Source of the DNA: Streptomyces sp. NL15-2K
GTDB taxonomy: Bacteria; Actinomycetota; Actinomycetes; Streptomycetales; Streptomycetaceae
Length of the DNA: 64,000 nucleotides
Reading direction: 5' to 3'
Assembly (NCBI RefSeq): GCF_030551255.1
Contig: NZ_CP130630.1
Span: 2,337,501 to 2,401,500 of the forward strand
In this document: piece by piece, positions 18,052 to 27,169 of the stretch
Position numbering within the stretch: position 1 is the stretch's first letter
Layout: each line of letters opens with the position of its first letter
Notes under the pieces: generated by a model
Databases searched by the model: none
What the model saw: only the letters and a program-made list of their open reading frames with translations
What the model was told of the DNA's origin: nothing
Made by a program: the position numbers and the translations under genes

Positions 18052-18596
18052 GCGATTCCTTCCACGTAAGCAGCAGCCCGCCTTATCACGTCGGGCCGAT
18101 CCTTGAACTGCCCCAGTGCGGCGTTGCAGCTGAAGCACAGTACGCCTCGGACCCTACCCGTGTTGTGGCAGTGATCCACATGTGCGGCCGGGGCCGCCAA
18201 ACATATGCAGCAGACGCCCGCTTGAGAAGAGATCAACTCGTCGCGTTCGGCTTCGGTGATGCCGTACTGGCGCTTCAGGTGATCGGCACGCCCTTTGTTG
18301 GCCCTGCACACCTTGCAACTCGTCGAGAGGCCGTCGGAAGCAGTCGCGTTGCGGTGCCACTCGCTGTGAGGCTTGATCTCACCGCAGCTACGACAGAACT
18401 TGTGCCCTTCGGGCGTCTGCACCCGCGGCCGGACGTTCTTCCCCTTGGCCAGCTGCCTGGCCTGGTGGTACTCGGCCCAGCATTCCCGGCAGTAGGCCTG
18501 CAGCCCATCACGGGCCGCCTTGTTGCTGGCGAACGCCGCCCGCGGCTTGCACTCCTTGCACCGCGAGCAGCGCTTCACCGTCTGCTCTTCTTGCAC
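18003..18596 (-). CDS. Endonuclease VII-like zinc/HNH nuclease in the proteasome operon
   Basis: A 197-residue protein rich in paired cysteines. The C-terminal part (about residues 125-165) has the recombination endonuclease VII signature: CCIC, then [16 protein letters not shown], then FSCNAALG, giving two zinc-binding pairs with the catalytic DH and Asn positions of T4 endonuclease VII. The N-terminal part has two more Cys-x2-Cys repeats (CSRCKECK...CREC and CRSCG...CKVC). It sits between pup and prcB, 44 bp after pup, and overlaps the prcB start. Activity on branched DNA is inferred from the domain; a role linked to the proteasome is unknown. Confidence 0.88.
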   Translation of the reverse strand: MQEEQTVKRCSRCKECKPRAAFASNKAARDGLQAYCRECWAEYHQARQLAKGKNVRPRVQTPEGHKFCRSCGEIKPHSEWHRNATASDGLSTSCKVCRANKGRADHLKRQYGITEAERDELISSQAGVCCICLAAPAAHVDHCHNTGRVRGVLCFSCNAALGQFKDRPDVIRRAAAYVEGIAWKPTLVAPGVYQLPS

Positions 18597-18640
18597 TCAC
18601 AGCCCCCGACTCGCAACCTTCAATTCGAAGGTCAAGTGAC

Positions 18641-18856
18641 CTACTGGCCACCCTTCTGAACGAATGAGCGCACGAAATCCTCTGCATTCTCCTCGAGGAC
18701 ATCGTCAATCTCGTCCAGCACCGAGTCCACGTCGTCGCTCAGCTTCTCCTGCCGCTCCTTGAGGTCCTCCGATGCCTGCGCCTCGGGTGCCTCCTCGACC
18801 TCTTCGGTGTTGCGCGTCGCCTTCTGCTGTCCGCCGCCGGTGTCCTTGGTCGCCAT
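18641..18856 (-). CDS. pup: Prokaryotic ubiquitin-like protein Pup
   Basis: Pup is the small disordered tag that marks proteins for the proteasome. The 71-residue protein starts MATKDTGGGQQKATR, has an acidic amphipathic helix (SDDVDSVLDEIDDVLEENAE) that binds Arc, and ends SFVQKGGQ. The C-terminal Gln means it must be deamidated by Dop before ligation. The ATG at 18856 is used; a start three codons upstream is possible but would add MRV ahead of the family N-terminus. Confidence 0.97.
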   Translation of the reverse strand: MATKDTGGGQQKATRNTEEVEEAPEAQASEDLKERQEKLSDDVDSVLDEIDDVLEENAEDFVRSFVQKGGQ

Positions 18857-18892
18857 AACCCTCACCCCGCTCGGTTCGACGTTCTTGATCAG

Positions 18893-18898
18893 ACCCTA
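18893..18898 (-). promoter_or_regulatory. Possible -10 element for pup
   Basis: TAGGGT on the minus strand, 36 nt upstream of the pup start codon, fits the TAnnnT form common in Streptomyces promoters. The -35 region is poor. The 156-bp gap between dop and pup contains no other feature that I can see. Confidence 0.3.
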
Positions 18899-19012
18899 CA
18901 AGCAGGGTCCGACATCGGCCCCGCAGTTCCCTCAACGTCCGGGGACCATCTCGATGATTCCCGGACGGCGAGGATTCCACCCTGTGGGACCGAGTCGGCC
19001 CCGAGTACCCCC

Positions 19013-20524
19013 TCAGCCGCCCGACAGCACCCTGACCAGGTCTTCCGCCGTGCGGCAGCGGTCCAGGAGCTCCTTGACGTGATTACGCGTTCCGCGAAGC
19101 GGTTCCAAGGTTGGAACGCGCTGCAGGGAGTCACGGCCCGGCAGGTCGAAGATCACGGAGTCCCAGGAGGCCGCGGCGACGTCGTCGGCGTACTGCTCCA
19201 GGCAGCGTCCGCGGAAGTACGCGCGCGTGTCCTCAGGCGGCTTCGTACGCGCCCGCTCGACCTCTTGGTCGTCCAGCAGGCGCTTCATCCGGCCACGGGC
19301 CGCCAGACGGTTGTAGAGGCCCTTCTCGGGGCGTACGTCGGCGTACTGGAGGTCGACCAGGTGGAGCCTGGCCGCGTCCCAGTCGAGGCTGTCGCGGCGC
19401 CGGTAGCCCTCCATGAGCTCCCGCTTGGCGACCCAGTCCAGCTCGCCGGCCAGGCTCATCGGGTCCCGCTCCAGGCGGTTGAGGGTGTCCTCCCAGCGCG
19501 CCAGGATGTCCTTGGTCTGGTCGTCGGCGTCCGCGCCGTACCGCTCCTCGACGTACTTGCGGGACAGCTCGAAGTACTCCATCTGCAGCTGGACCGCGGT
19601 GAGTGTCCGGCCGCTGCGGAGCGTGACCTGGCGCTTGAGTGTCGGGTCGTGGGAGACCTGGTGGAGGGTGCGGACCGGCTGGTCGACGGCCAGGTCGACG
19701 GCGATGAAGCCGTCCTCGATCATGGACAGGACCAGGGCGGTAGTGCCCAGCTTGAGGTACGTCGAGATCTCCGAGAGGTTCGCGTCGCCGATGATCACGT
19801 GCAGGCGGCGGTACTTCTCGGCGTCGGCGTGCGGCTCGTCGCGGGTGTTGATGATCGGACGCTTGAGGGTGGTCTCGAGGCCGACCTCGACCTCGAAGTA
19901 GTCGGCGCGCTGGCTGAGCTGGAAACCGTGCTCGTGCCCGTCCTGGCCGATGCCGACGCGGCCCGCTCCGGCGAAGACCTGGCGGGAGACGAAGAACGGC
20001 GTGAGGTGGCGCACGATGTCCGAGAAGGGGGTTTCCCGCTTCATCAGGTAGTTCTCGTGCGTGCCGTAGGACGCGCCCTTGTTGTCGGTGTTGTTCTTGT
20101 AGAGGTGGATCGGCTGGGCCCCGGGCAGCTGAGCGGCCCGCTCCGCCGCCTCGGCCATGATCCGCTCGCCGGCCTTGTCCCACAGGACGGCGTCGCGCGG
20201 ATTGGTGACCTCGGGTGCGCTGTACTCGGGGTGTGCGTGGTCGACGTAGAGCCGCGCACCGTTGGTGAGGATCACGTTGGCGAGGCCGATGTCCTCGTCG
20301 GTGAGCTGGCTGGCGTCGGCGGCCTCGCGGGCGAGGTCGAAGCCTCGGGCGTCCCGCAGCGGATTCTCCTCCTCGAAGTCCCAGCGGGCCCGGCGGGCCC
20401 GGTGCATCGCCGCCGCGTAGGCGTTGACGATCTGGGACGAGGTGAGCATGGCATTGGCGTTCGGGTGGCCGGGGACGGAGATCCCGTACTCCGTCTCGAT
20501 GCCCATTACTCGCCGTACGGTCAT
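19013..20524 (-). CDS. dop: Deamidase/depupylase Dop
   Basis: Dop converts the C-terminal Gln of Pup to Glu and removes Pup from substrates. The 503-residue protein is a paralogue of PafA ([23 protein letters not shown] with the key aspartate, [34 protein letters not shown]). It carries the extra Dop loop, about residues 45-80, between the first conserved strand and the LYVD motif, which PafA lacks. It lies upstream of pup in the same direction and behind the arc terminator, so it needs its own promoter within 20525-20702. Confidence 0.97.
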   Translation of the reverse strand: MTVRRVMGIETEYGISVPGHPNANAMLTSSQIVNAYAAAMHRARRARWDFEEENPLRDARGFDLAREAADASQLTDEDIGLANVILTNGARLYVDHAHPEYSAPEVTNPRDAVLWDKAGERIMAEAAERAAQLPGAQPIHLYKNNTDNKGASYGTHENYLMKRETPFSDIVRHLTPFFVSRQVFAGAGRVGIGQDGHEHGFQLSQRADYFEVEVGLETTLKRPIINTRDEPHADAEKYRRLHVIIGDANLSEISTYLKLGTTALVLSMIEDGFIAVDLAVDQPVRTLHQVSHDPTLKRQVTLRSGRTLTAVQLQMEYFELSRKYVEERYGADADDQTKDILARWEDTLNRLERDPMSLAGELDWVAKRELMEGYRRRDSLDWDAARLHLVDLQYADVRPEKGLYNRLAARGRMKRLLDDQEVERARTKPPEDTRAYFRGRCLEQYADDVAAASWDSVIFDLPGRDSLQRVPTLEPLRGTRNHVKELLDRCRTAEDLVRVLSGG

Positions 20525-20702
20525 GCGGCCCTCCTTGCCCGGCGGCGCCCTCGGTCGGGGGCGCCGCTCAAGTACCGCTGGCGCTCCGGTGCGTGTGCGG
20601 TGCCCGTCCCCGCACTGCGCGACTCGGCGGTATGGAAGAGCCTAGAACGCCTTTGCGCTGGTGGGGAGATCATTTGCGTCATTGGGTTGCTCCAGCCGTG
20701 GC

Positions 20703-20764
20703 CTGTAAAACAGTCGGCTGCGGGTACCCGGTGAGGGCACCCGCAGCCGCCCTGCGTTTTACAG
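20703..20764. terminator. Extended terminator hairpin overlapping the arc stop codon
   Basis: An inner 10-bp stem (GGCTGCGGGT 20716-20725 / ACCCGCAGCC 20739-20748) is enclosed by an outer 9-bp stem (CTGTAAAAC 20703-20711 / GTTTTACAG 20756-20764). The outer arm includes the arc stop codon. The A and T tracts on either side give a bidirectional intrinsic terminator form. Confidence 0.8.
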
Positions 20765-22525
20765 GTACTGACCGGTGTTCGCCACCGTGTCGATGGAGCG
20801 TCCGGTGTCCGCGCCCTGCTTTCCGGTGATGAGGGTACGGATGTAAACGATCCGTTCGCCCTTCTTTCCGGAGATACGGGCCCAGTCGTCCGGGTTGGTG
20901 GTGTTGGGCAGGTCCTCGTTCTCCTTGAACTCGTCCACGCAGGCCTGGAGGAGGTGGGAGACCCTCAGGCCCTTCTGGTTGTGCTCGAGGAAGTCCTTGA
21001 TCGCCATCTTCTTGGCGCGGCCCACGATGTTCTCGATCATGGCACCGGAATTGAAGTCCTTGAAGTAGAGAACTTCCTTGTCGCCGTTGGCGTAGGTGAC
21101 CTCCAGGAAGCGGTTTTCCTCGGATTCGGCGTACATCTGTTCCACGGCCGTCTGGATCATGCTCTGGACCGTGGAGGCCCGGTCGCCGCTGTGCTCTCCG
21201 ACATCCTCGGAGTGCAGCGGGAGGCGCTCGGTGAGGTACTTCTGGAAGATGTCCTTGGCGGCTTCGGCGTCCGGACGCTCGATCTTGATCTTCACGTCCA
21301 GGCGGCCGGGCCGCAGGATGGCGGGGTCGATCATGTCCTCGCGGTTGGAGGCGCCGATCACGACCACGTTCTGCAGGCCTTCCACGCCGTCGATCTCGGC
21401 GAGCAGCTGCGGGACGATGGTGTTCTCCACGTCCGAGCTGACGCCGGAGCCTCGGGTGCGGAAGAGGGACTCCATCTCGTCGAAGAAGACGATCACGGGG
21501 GTGCCCTCGCTGGCCTTCTCACGAGCACGCTGGAAGACGAGGCGGATCTGCCGCTCGGTCTCGCCGACGTACTTGTTCAGGAGCTCGGGACCCTTGATGT
21601 TGAGGAAGAAGCTCTTGCCGGTGGCCTGGCCGGTGACCTCGGCGACCTTCTTGGCCAGCGAGTTGGCGACGGCCTTGGCGATGAGCGTCTTGCCGCATCC
21701 GGGGGGTCCGTACAGGAGGACGCCCTTCGGCGGGCGAAGTTCGTGCTCCTTGAACAGGTCCGGGTAGAGGTACGGGAGCTCGACCGCGTCGCGGATCATC
21801 TCGATCTGGTTGCCCAGACCGCCGATCTGCTCGTAGCCGATGTCCGGTACTTCCTCGAGGACGAGCTCTTCGACCTCGCTCTTGGGGACGACCTCGTAGA
21901 CGTAGCCGGAGCGGGGTTCGAGCAGCAGGGCATCGCCGGGGCGGATGGTGACGTCCAGCAACGGCTCGGCGAGCCGTACCACCCGTTCCTCGTCGGTGTG
22001 CCCGAGCACCAGGGCGCGCTCGCCGTCCTCGAGGATCTCCTTGAGGGTGACGATGTCCCCGACGCGCTCGTACTCCATGGCCTCGACCACGTTGAGCGCT
22101 TCGTTGAGCATCACTTCCTGGCCGCGCCGGAGCTCGTCGAGCTCGACGCTGGGGCTGACGTTCACCCGGAGTTTGCGGCCTCCGGTGAAGATGTCGGCCG
22201 TGCCGTCCTCGTTCGCCGTGAGGAAGACACCGAAGCCGGCCGGCGGCTGTGCGAGCCGGTCGACCTCCTCCTTGAGGGCCACGATCTGGTCGCGGGCCTC
22301 ACGGAGTGTGTTGGCGAGTCGCTCGTTCTGGGCGGACACGCCGGCCAGGTTGGTCTGCAGCTCGACGATCCGCTCTTCGAGAATCCTCGTGTGTCGCGGA
22401 GAGTCGGCGAGCTTGCGTCGCAGGACGGCGATCTCCTGCTCAAGGTAGGCAATCTGCCCGGCGGGGTCTTCGGACCCTCGTCCCGGGCGGATGCCGCGGT
22501 TCATGTCGTCGTCGTGGGCTGCCAC
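20759..22525 (-). CDS. arc: Proteasomal AAA+ ATPase Arc (Mpa)
   Basis: Arc is the hexameric unfoldase that recognises Pup and feeds substrates to PrcBA. The 588-residue protein has an N-terminal coiled coil (about residues 25-90), an OB-fold interdomain (about 95-230) and an AAA domain with Walker A GPPGCGKT and Walker [10 protein letters not shown]. It ends GQYL, the C-terminal tail that inserts into the alpha ring to open the gate. The GTG at 22525 is chosen because GGAGGTG lies 6 nt upstream; an upstream TTG would overlap that ribosome site. Confidence 0.97.
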   Translation of the reverse strand: MAAHDDDMNRGIRPGRGSEDPAGQIAYLEQEIAVLRRKLADSPRHTRILEERIVELQTNLAGVSAQNERLANTLREARDQIVALKEEVDRLAQPPAGFGVFLTANEDGTADIFTGGRKLRVNVSPSVELDELRRGQEVMLNEALNVVEAMEYERVGDIVTLKEILEDGERALVLGHTDEERVVRLAEPLLDVTIRPGDALLLEPRSGYVYEVVPKSEVEELVLEEVPDIGYEQIGGLGNQIEMIRDAVELPYLYPDLFKEHELRPPKGVLLYGPPGCGKTLIAKAVANSLAKKVAEVTGQATGKSFFLNIKGPELLNKYVGETERQIRLVFQRAREKASEGTPVIVFFDEMESLFRTRGSGVSSDVENTIVPQLLAEIDGVEGLQNVVVIGASNREDMIDPAILRPGRLDVKIKIERPDAEAAKDIFQKYLTERLPLHSEDVGEHSGDRASTVQSMIQTAVEQMYAESEENRFLEVTYANGDKEVLYFKDFNSGAMIENIVGRAKKMAIKDFLEHNQKGLRVSHLLQACVDEFKENEDLPNTTNPDDWARISGKKGERIVYIRTLITGKQGADTGRSIDTVANTGQYL

Positions 22526-23105
22526 GGTCCTCACCTCCTCCAAGGGGAGCTGGACGCTTCCAGACCCTACCTGGGTGGGTGTCGATTGAAACCCCTAGAT
22601 CACAAAGACTGTCAAGGTGTGTCGTCGGCCACACCCTGTGCCCTTCCTCACGCGGTGTGGATACCCACTCAACGTGATTCAGAAGCGGGCTGTTCCAGGC
22701 CGGAGTGGTCAAATCCCTGCACGACTGACCGGAGTTGCGGCGACCGGGAGCGGGACTGCCTGGGCGAAAGCGGCCGCGGGTCGGTCGGTGGGGCGGCACC
22801 GCCGGTGCGTTCCGGGCCGGGCGGCGAGGCTTCCCGGGTCGCCGAGGAGCCTCGCATGTGACGCAGGGTGTCCGGTCGGACGGAGCGCGTCACCCGCGAT
22901 GCGGCCAGGTCCCGACGGCCACGCCTTGACTCCGGTTGCCTCCGACCGGCGGGGCGAGCGTCCGGAGGCAGCTCACCCGCCGGGGAAACGCGCACCGAAC
23001 GTGACTGAAAGCAGCCGGAGGTAGGGTCGACGTGTTCAACACCCGCCAGGGCAGGACCGACTTGCTTTCGCGGTCGGGCACCCGACGCAGGAAACGGCAG
23101 GAGAG
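22526..23105. other. 580-bp divergent region between arc and the ferredoxin gene
   Basis: I see no convincing gene here; open frames on both strands lack family sequence and codon bias. Candidate promoter pieces are a TTGACA on the minus strand (22615-22610) without a good -10, TAGGGT on the minus strand (22569-22564) before arc, and TAGGGT on the plus strand (23022-23027) before the ferredoxin gene. Confidence 0.45.
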
Positions 23106-23417
23106 ATGAGCGTGCAGCAGGAGGCCGGGGTCGGCGGCGAGGCACTGGAGGTCTGGATCGACCAGGACCTCTGTACCGGCGACGGCATCTGCGCCCAGTA
23201 CGCGCCCGAGGTGTTCGAGCTGGACATCGACGGTCTGGCCTATGTGAAGGGCGCGGACGACGAGCTGTTGCAGGACAAGGGAGCCACAACGCCCGTACCG
23301 CTGCCGCTTCTCACGGATGTGGTGGACTCCGCGAAGGAGTGTCCGGGCGACTGCATCCATGTGCGCCGGGCTTCGGACAAGGTCGAGGTGTACGGCCCGG
23401 ACGCGGACGCCGAGTGA
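23106..23417 (+). CDS. 3Fe-4S type ferredoxin
   Basis: A 103-residue small electron carrier. The cluster ligands are visible as CTGDGIC (Cys-x5-Cys) near residues 22-28 and CPGDCIHV near residues 79-86, the spacing of single-cluster 3Fe-4S ferredoxins used by P450s and other oxygenases. GGAGAG precedes the ATG. An insertion (GADDELLQDKGATTPVPLP) between the motifs is longer than in minimal P450 ferredoxins. No P450 or reductase gene is adjacent, so its partner is unknown. Confidence 0.9.
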   Translation: MSVQQEAGVGGEALEVWIDQDLCTGDGICAQYAPEVFELDIDGLAYVKGADDELLQDKGATTPVPLPLLTDVVDSAKECPGDCIHVRRASDKVEVYGPDADAE

Positions 23418-23476
23418 CGGTAGAGGCGCTCCCCGTCACCTATGTCTGATTTCTCACATCCGCGGGTGTGACCGGC

Positions 23477-24100
23477 TCAGACGGTGTGTGCTCCGCGGGG
23501 TGTCGAGCGGACGAAGGCGCCGTTCTTCCACTGCCACTTCACGTTGTCCTTCGTGTCGGGGCAGCAACTGGGCACGTCGGAGGTGGAGTAGCCGAGCAGC
23601 GTCGCGAGGACGGCTCCGTCCCGGACGGCGAAGTCGGTGACGGTGCGGCGCTCCTTGGGGGCGACCAGGGTGGCGACCACGCGGGGTGCGCCGGTGTCCG
23701 CGGCCCGGGTGAGGACGTACACGCCGTCGGGCGGGGTGCCCATCGGGGCGTCGCAGTGCACCACGGCCACCGTCTCCGGTTTGCCGTCGCCGTCGAGGTC
23801 TCCGGAGGCCTTCTTCACCACGAGGGCCTTGACCGGACCGCACTCGATGGGGAAGTCGACGCCCGAGGGATCGGGGGGCGCGGTGACGGCCGGGGCCGGC
23901 TTGTTCCCGGGGCCGGCCGCCTGGGCCGCCGTCGCCGGGTTGGGCTGCAGGACCGAGGACAGGGCCACGACTCCGGCGACCGCCGTCGCGGTGGCGACCC
24001 AGTGGATCGGACGGGTGTGGGTGTGTGCCAATTCCGGGACGGCGGGTTGCTGCACTACGAGCGTCTCCTGGGAGGGCTGTGCCGGTGGGATGGCCAGCAT
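23477..24100 (-). CDS. Membrane-anchored or secreted protein, unknown
   Basis: A 207-residue protein with a hydrophobic segment (WVATATAVAGVVALSSVL) near residues 33-50, then a Pro/Ala linker and an exported domain with several cysteines (IECGPVK, VVHCDAP, VPSCCPDT). Stretches such as GDLDGDGKPETVAVV resemble calcium-binding FG-GAP/VCBS-type repeats. The ATG at 24100 is preferred because upstream in-frame codons are low complexity; no clear ribosome site is present. The convergent ferredoxin stop is 59 bp away. The function is not recognised. Confidence 0.75.
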   Translation of the reverse strand: MLAIPPAQPSQETLVVQQPAVPELAHTHTRPIHWVATATAVAGVVALSSVLQPNPATAAQAAGPGNKPAPAVTAPPDPSGVDFPIECGPVKALVVKKASGDLDGDGKPETVAVVHCDAPMGTPPDGVYVLTRAADTGAPRVVATLVAPKERRTVTDFAVRDGAVLATLLGYSTSDVPSCCPDTKDNVKWQWKNGAFVRSTPRGAHTV

Positions 24101-24223
24101 GGTGCCACACGTCACAGTGCGAGGGAACGGCGGGGTCGGGGTTCCGGACGTTGGGTTGACGCCTTGGGTTGACGGATTCTGGCGCCGCGTCAGCACCAAG
24201 ACTGCGCGTCAGCACGAAGACAT

Positions 24224-24263
24224 CGCGGCCGAGTTCCCCGGTGCCCGGGGGAACTCGGCCGCG
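24224..24263 (-). terminator. Terminator after trmI
   Basis: A perfect 16-bp stem (CGCGGCCGAGTTCCCC / GGGGAACTCGGCCGCG) with an 8-nt loop, 46 bp beyond the trmI stop codon on the minus strand. Confidence 0.8.
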
Positions 24264-24309
24264 GCGTTTGTACGTTGGTGCGGCACAGGGCCGCCTTGAG
24301 CAGTGGCTC

Positions 24310-25215
24310 CTAGCGGCTGCCGGTGCCTCCGTCGGCGTTGGGGCCGGCGTAGTCCTCGCCGTAGGCGCCCTTGGCGGGGCGGCGGCGGCGCATGGGCGGC
24401 TCGACGCCGTCGGCGAGGCGGCGGGCGGTGAGGAGGAAGCCGGTGTGGCCGATCATCCGGTGGTCCGGGCGGACGGCCAGGCCCTCGATGTGCCAGTTGC
24501 GGATCATCGTCTCCCAGGCGGTCGGCTCGTTGAAGCAGCCGATCTCGCGGATGGACTCGACGGTTCTCGCGAGCTGGGTGGTGGTGGCGACGTAGGAGCA
24601 GAGGATGCCGCCGGGGACGAGCGCCTTGGAGACGGCCTCCAGGCACTCCCAGGGGGCGAGCATGTCGAGGATGACGCGGTCGACGTCCGTGTCGGACAGG
24701 TTGTCCTGGAGGTCGCCGACGGTGAGCTGCCAGGCGGGGTGCGGGCCGCCGAAGTAGCGCTCGACGTTCTGCTTCGCGATCTCGGCGAAGTCCTCGCGGC
24801 GCTCGTAGGAGTGCAGCATGCCCTGGTCGCCGATGGCGCGCAGCAGGAAGCTGCTGAGCGAGCCGGAGCCGACGCCGGCCTCCACGACGCGTGCGCCGGG
24901 GAAGATGTCGGCGAAGGCGAGGATCTGCCCCGCGTCCTTGGGGTAGACGACGGCTGCCCCGCGGGGCATGGACAGGACGTAGTCGGGGAGCAGGGGGCGC
25001 AGCGCGAGGTAGGCGACGTTCCCGGTGGTGCGGACAACGCTGCCCTCGGGAGCGCCGATCAGTTCGTCGTGCGGGAAGGAACCCTTGTGGGTGTGGAAGT
25101 TCTTCCCGGCTTCGAGCGTGAACGTGTAGTGGCGGCCCTTGGGGTCGGTCAGCTGTACCTGGTCCCCGACCTTGAAGGGCCCGCGACGGCGGGCGGCACC
25201 GGTCGGTTCGGACAT
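24310..25215 (-). CDS. trmI: tRNA (adenine-58-N1) methyltransferase TrmI
   Basis: TrmI methylates A58 in the T-loop of tRNA using S-adenosylmethionine. The 301-residue protein has the N-terminal small beta domain (FKVGDQVQLTDPKGRHYTF), a Rossmann fold with the SAM motif VVEAGVGSGSLSSFLL, and the motif DRVILDMLAPWE. The C-terminal basic segment MRRRRPAKG may bind RNA. The same gene lies next to the Pup-proteasome locus in mycobacteria, as I recall. It runs in the same direction as, and 64 bp upstream of, no further minus-strand gene before its own terminator. Confidence 0.94.
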   Translation of the reverse strand: MSEPTGAARRRGPFKVGDQVQLTDPKGRHYTFTLEAGKNFHTHKGSFPHDELIGAPEGSVVRTTGNVAYLALRPLLPDYVLSMPRGAAVVYPKDAGQILAFADIFPGARVVEAGVGSGSLSSFLLRAIGDQGMLHSYERREDFAEIAKQNVERYFGGPHPAWQLTVGDLQDNLSDTDVDRVILDMLAPWECLEAVSKALVPGGILCSYVATTTQLARTVESIREIGCFNEPTAWETMIRNWHIEGLAVRPDHRMIGHTGFLLTARRLADGVEPPMRRRRPAKGAYGEDYAGPNADGGTGSR

Positions 25216-25279
25216 GTGACCAGCCTACCGGCGTTTACGGGGGCCGCCGACCACGGGCCCTGGGCCCTGACGACAGGGC

Positions 25280-26995
25280 CTAGGCCGACGGCCTGGCCAT
25301 CGCCTTCACGAAGGCGCGTTCCACGTCGGCCGCGGACAGGACGCCGTAGATCTCGCCGGTTTCCTCGACCACCAGGTACTCGGTGGCGGGGGTGGCGCGC
25401 AGGGCGTCCAGGAGGTCCTCTCCGGCCAGTTCCGCCGAGACGCGCATGCCGTCGGTGAGGTCCTGGGCGAGGCCGCTGACGGCGACCCAGGGGCGGCGGT
25501 GTTCCGGTACGCCGACGATGGCGGCCTCGCGGACGAGGGAGACCGGGGTGCCGTCCGGGTCGACGACGACCAGGGCGCGGGCTCCGGCGGCGTTGGCGCG
25601 GCGCAGGGCCTCGGAGAGGGGGGTGTGGGACTCGACGGGGACCGCGCGGCGGGTGAGGGAGCGGGCGCGCAGATCGGGCAGGTGTTCGCGCAGGCGGGCC
25701 ATGCGCAGGCTGTTGCCGGCGCCGGTCCAGATGATCGCGGCGAGGATGGCGGCGAGCAGGGCGTCCATGACGGTGTCCATGCCGACGTTGTCCTCGGCGT
25801 TGGAGCCGAGCGCCCCGGACTGGGTGAGCAGGGGCAGGCCGATCAGGACGGAGACGGCGAGGAACCGGCCGACCCAGGCCGCGGCGATGGTGCCGTTCAT
25901 GGGCTTGCCGGTGATCTTCCAGACGACGGCGCGGAGCATGCGGCCGCCGTCGAGCGGGAGGCCGGGCAGGAGGTTGAAGGCGGCCACGATGAGGTTGGAG
26001 ATCATCAGGCCGGCCAGCAGGACGCCGGGGACGGTGCCCGGCTCGATGGGCAGCAGGGCGAGGTAGAACAGGCCCGCGAGGACGAGGGAGAGCAGCGGCC
26101 CGACGAAGGCCAGTACGAACTCCCGTCCCGGCGTCTCGGCCTCCTTCTCGATCTCGGAGACCCCGCCGAAGAACTGGAGCTGGATGCGGCGGACCGGGAG
26201 TTTGAAGCGGAGGGCGGCGACGGTGTGGGCCAGTTCGTGGACGAGGACGGAGGCGTAGAAGGCGACCGCGAAGAAGAGGGAGACGAGGTAGCGGGCGGCG
26301 CCGAGTTCGGGCAGTACCCGGTCGAGCTGGCCGCCGAACACCCAGGTGATCAGGGCGGCGACGAGGAACCAGCTGGGCGCGACGTAGACGGGCACGCCGA
26401 ACGGCCGTCCCATCAGCAGCCCGCCCCGGGGTGCCGGGGGCTGGGGCGGACGGCCCTTGCCGAGGCCGGAGTGAGCGAGGGGGCGGTCGCCGCCTGCGGG
26501 GGGACGGGCATCGCCGTCGGGGGGACGGGTGTCGCCGGGCGTGTGCGGGGTCGGTCGGTCGTCGGAGGGTCCAGGGGGCTTGGGCCGGTCGAGGTCGGGG
26601 CTGCCGGTCGGGCGGGCGCCGTGTGCTGCCTCGTGGCCGGAAGCGTCGGTCCCGTTTGTCGAGTCGGTGTCGGCGGGGTCGGGGGTGGCCTCCGAGGGCT
26701 GTTCCGAGGCCGGAGCGGCGGGGCCCGCGGCGGGCTCCGCGCCCTGTCCCTCTTCGGCGCGGCCCGGCGCGTGCTGCCCCTGGCCTCCGCGCCCCTCGGC
26801 GTCATCCTGGCGCGCGTCGATCCGTCGTACCGCCATCGTCTGTTCGTCGGCCGGGACGGCCTCGTCGTTCTGGGTGCCCTGCGGGGTCGGGTCGGGGCGT
26901 GTGGGATCGGTGGCCGGCGTCGTGGATGCCGCGTGGCGCTCGGCCGACTCGTCGTTGCCGGACCGCGGCTGCCCGCTCCCGCCGCTCTCGTCCAC
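25280..26995 (-). CDS. Site-2 protease (M50) with CBS pair and long disordered N-terminus
   Basis: An intramembrane metalloprotease of 571 residues. The zinc motif HELAH, the later LPGLPLDGGR (LDG) motif and at least four hydrophobic segments mark family M50; a CBS-domain pair follows (about residues 445-565). Before the first membrane segment lie about 190 residues that are almost only Pro, Gly, Asp, Thr, Ala and Arg. The GTG at 26995 is chosen because GAGGGG lies 5 nt upstream; the alternative is the internal ATG beginning MGRPFGVPVY, which would remove the disordered part. It probably cleaves membrane-bound regulators; the substrate is unknown. Confidence 0.85.
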   Translation of the reverse strand: MDESGGSGQPRSGNDESAERHAASTTPATDPTRPDPTPQGTQNDEAVPADEQTMAVRRIDARQDDAEGRGGQGQHAPGRAEEGQGAEPAAGPAAPASEQPSEATPDPADTDSTNGTDASGHEAAHGARPTGSPDLDRPKPPGPSDDRPTPHTPGDTRPPDGDARPPAGGDRPLAHSGLGKGRPPQPPAPRGGLLMGRPFGVPVYVAPSWFLVAALITWVFGGQLDRVLPELGAARYLVSLFFAVAFYASVLVHELAHTVAALRFKLPVRRIQLQFFGGVSEIEKEAETPGREFVLAFVGPLLSLVLAGLFYLALLPIEPGTVPGVLLAGLMISNLIVAAFNLLPGLPLDGGRMLRAVVWKITGKPMNGTIAAAWVGRFLAVSVLIGLPLLTQSGALGSNAEDNVGMDTVMDALLAAILAAIIWTGAGNSLRMARLREHLPDLRARSLTRRAVPVESHTPLSEALRRANAAGARALVVVDPDGTPVSLVREAAIVGVPEHRRPWVAVSGLAQDLTDGMRVSAELAGEDLLDALRATPATEYLVVEETGEIYGVLSAADVERAFVKAMARPSA

Positions 26996-27139
26996 GATGT
27001 CCCCTCGTTCGAAGCGTCTTCCGCGCCTGCAGGGCGGAAGGGTCTCGGGTCGATGGTATGCGGCCGTCGCGACGTGTTTCGCCCCGGCACCCCCTGCGTT
27101 TGCTCCGCTGTGGGACGGCCGCGGACGCGGCTGCGTCAC

Positions 27140-27161
27140 TGTCAGTGGCGGGCCGTATGGT
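27140..27161 (+). promoter_or_regulatory. PafBC-type (RecA-NDp-like) promoter of the RecB-family gene
   Basis: TGTCAGTG (27140-27147), 8 nt, then TATGGT (27156-27161) matches the tTGTCRGTG-N8-TAnnnT pattern except for C at the first, least conserved base. The -10 ends 8 nt before the ATG at 27170, so transcription would start at or next to the start codon. Confidence 0.7.
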
Positions 27162-27169
27162 CTGTGGTC

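Noticed and set aside
20082..20090. TTGTCGGTG on the plus strand inside dop, another PafBC-type half-site
   Set aside because: The hexamer at the right distance is GTAGAG, not TAnnnT, and the site lies antisense within a coding sequence with no downstream gene.
22610..22615. TTGACA as the -35 of a strong arc promoter
   Set aside because: No TAnnnT element lies 16-19 nt downstream on the minus strand (GTTTCA, TTTCAA or TTCAAT only), so I list the region only as a weak possibility.
22669..23289. Minus-strand open frame of 206 codons between arc and the ferredoxin gene
   Set aside because: It overlaps the ferredoxin gene in antisense, is Arg/Pro-rich and lacks any recognisable domain or ribosome site.
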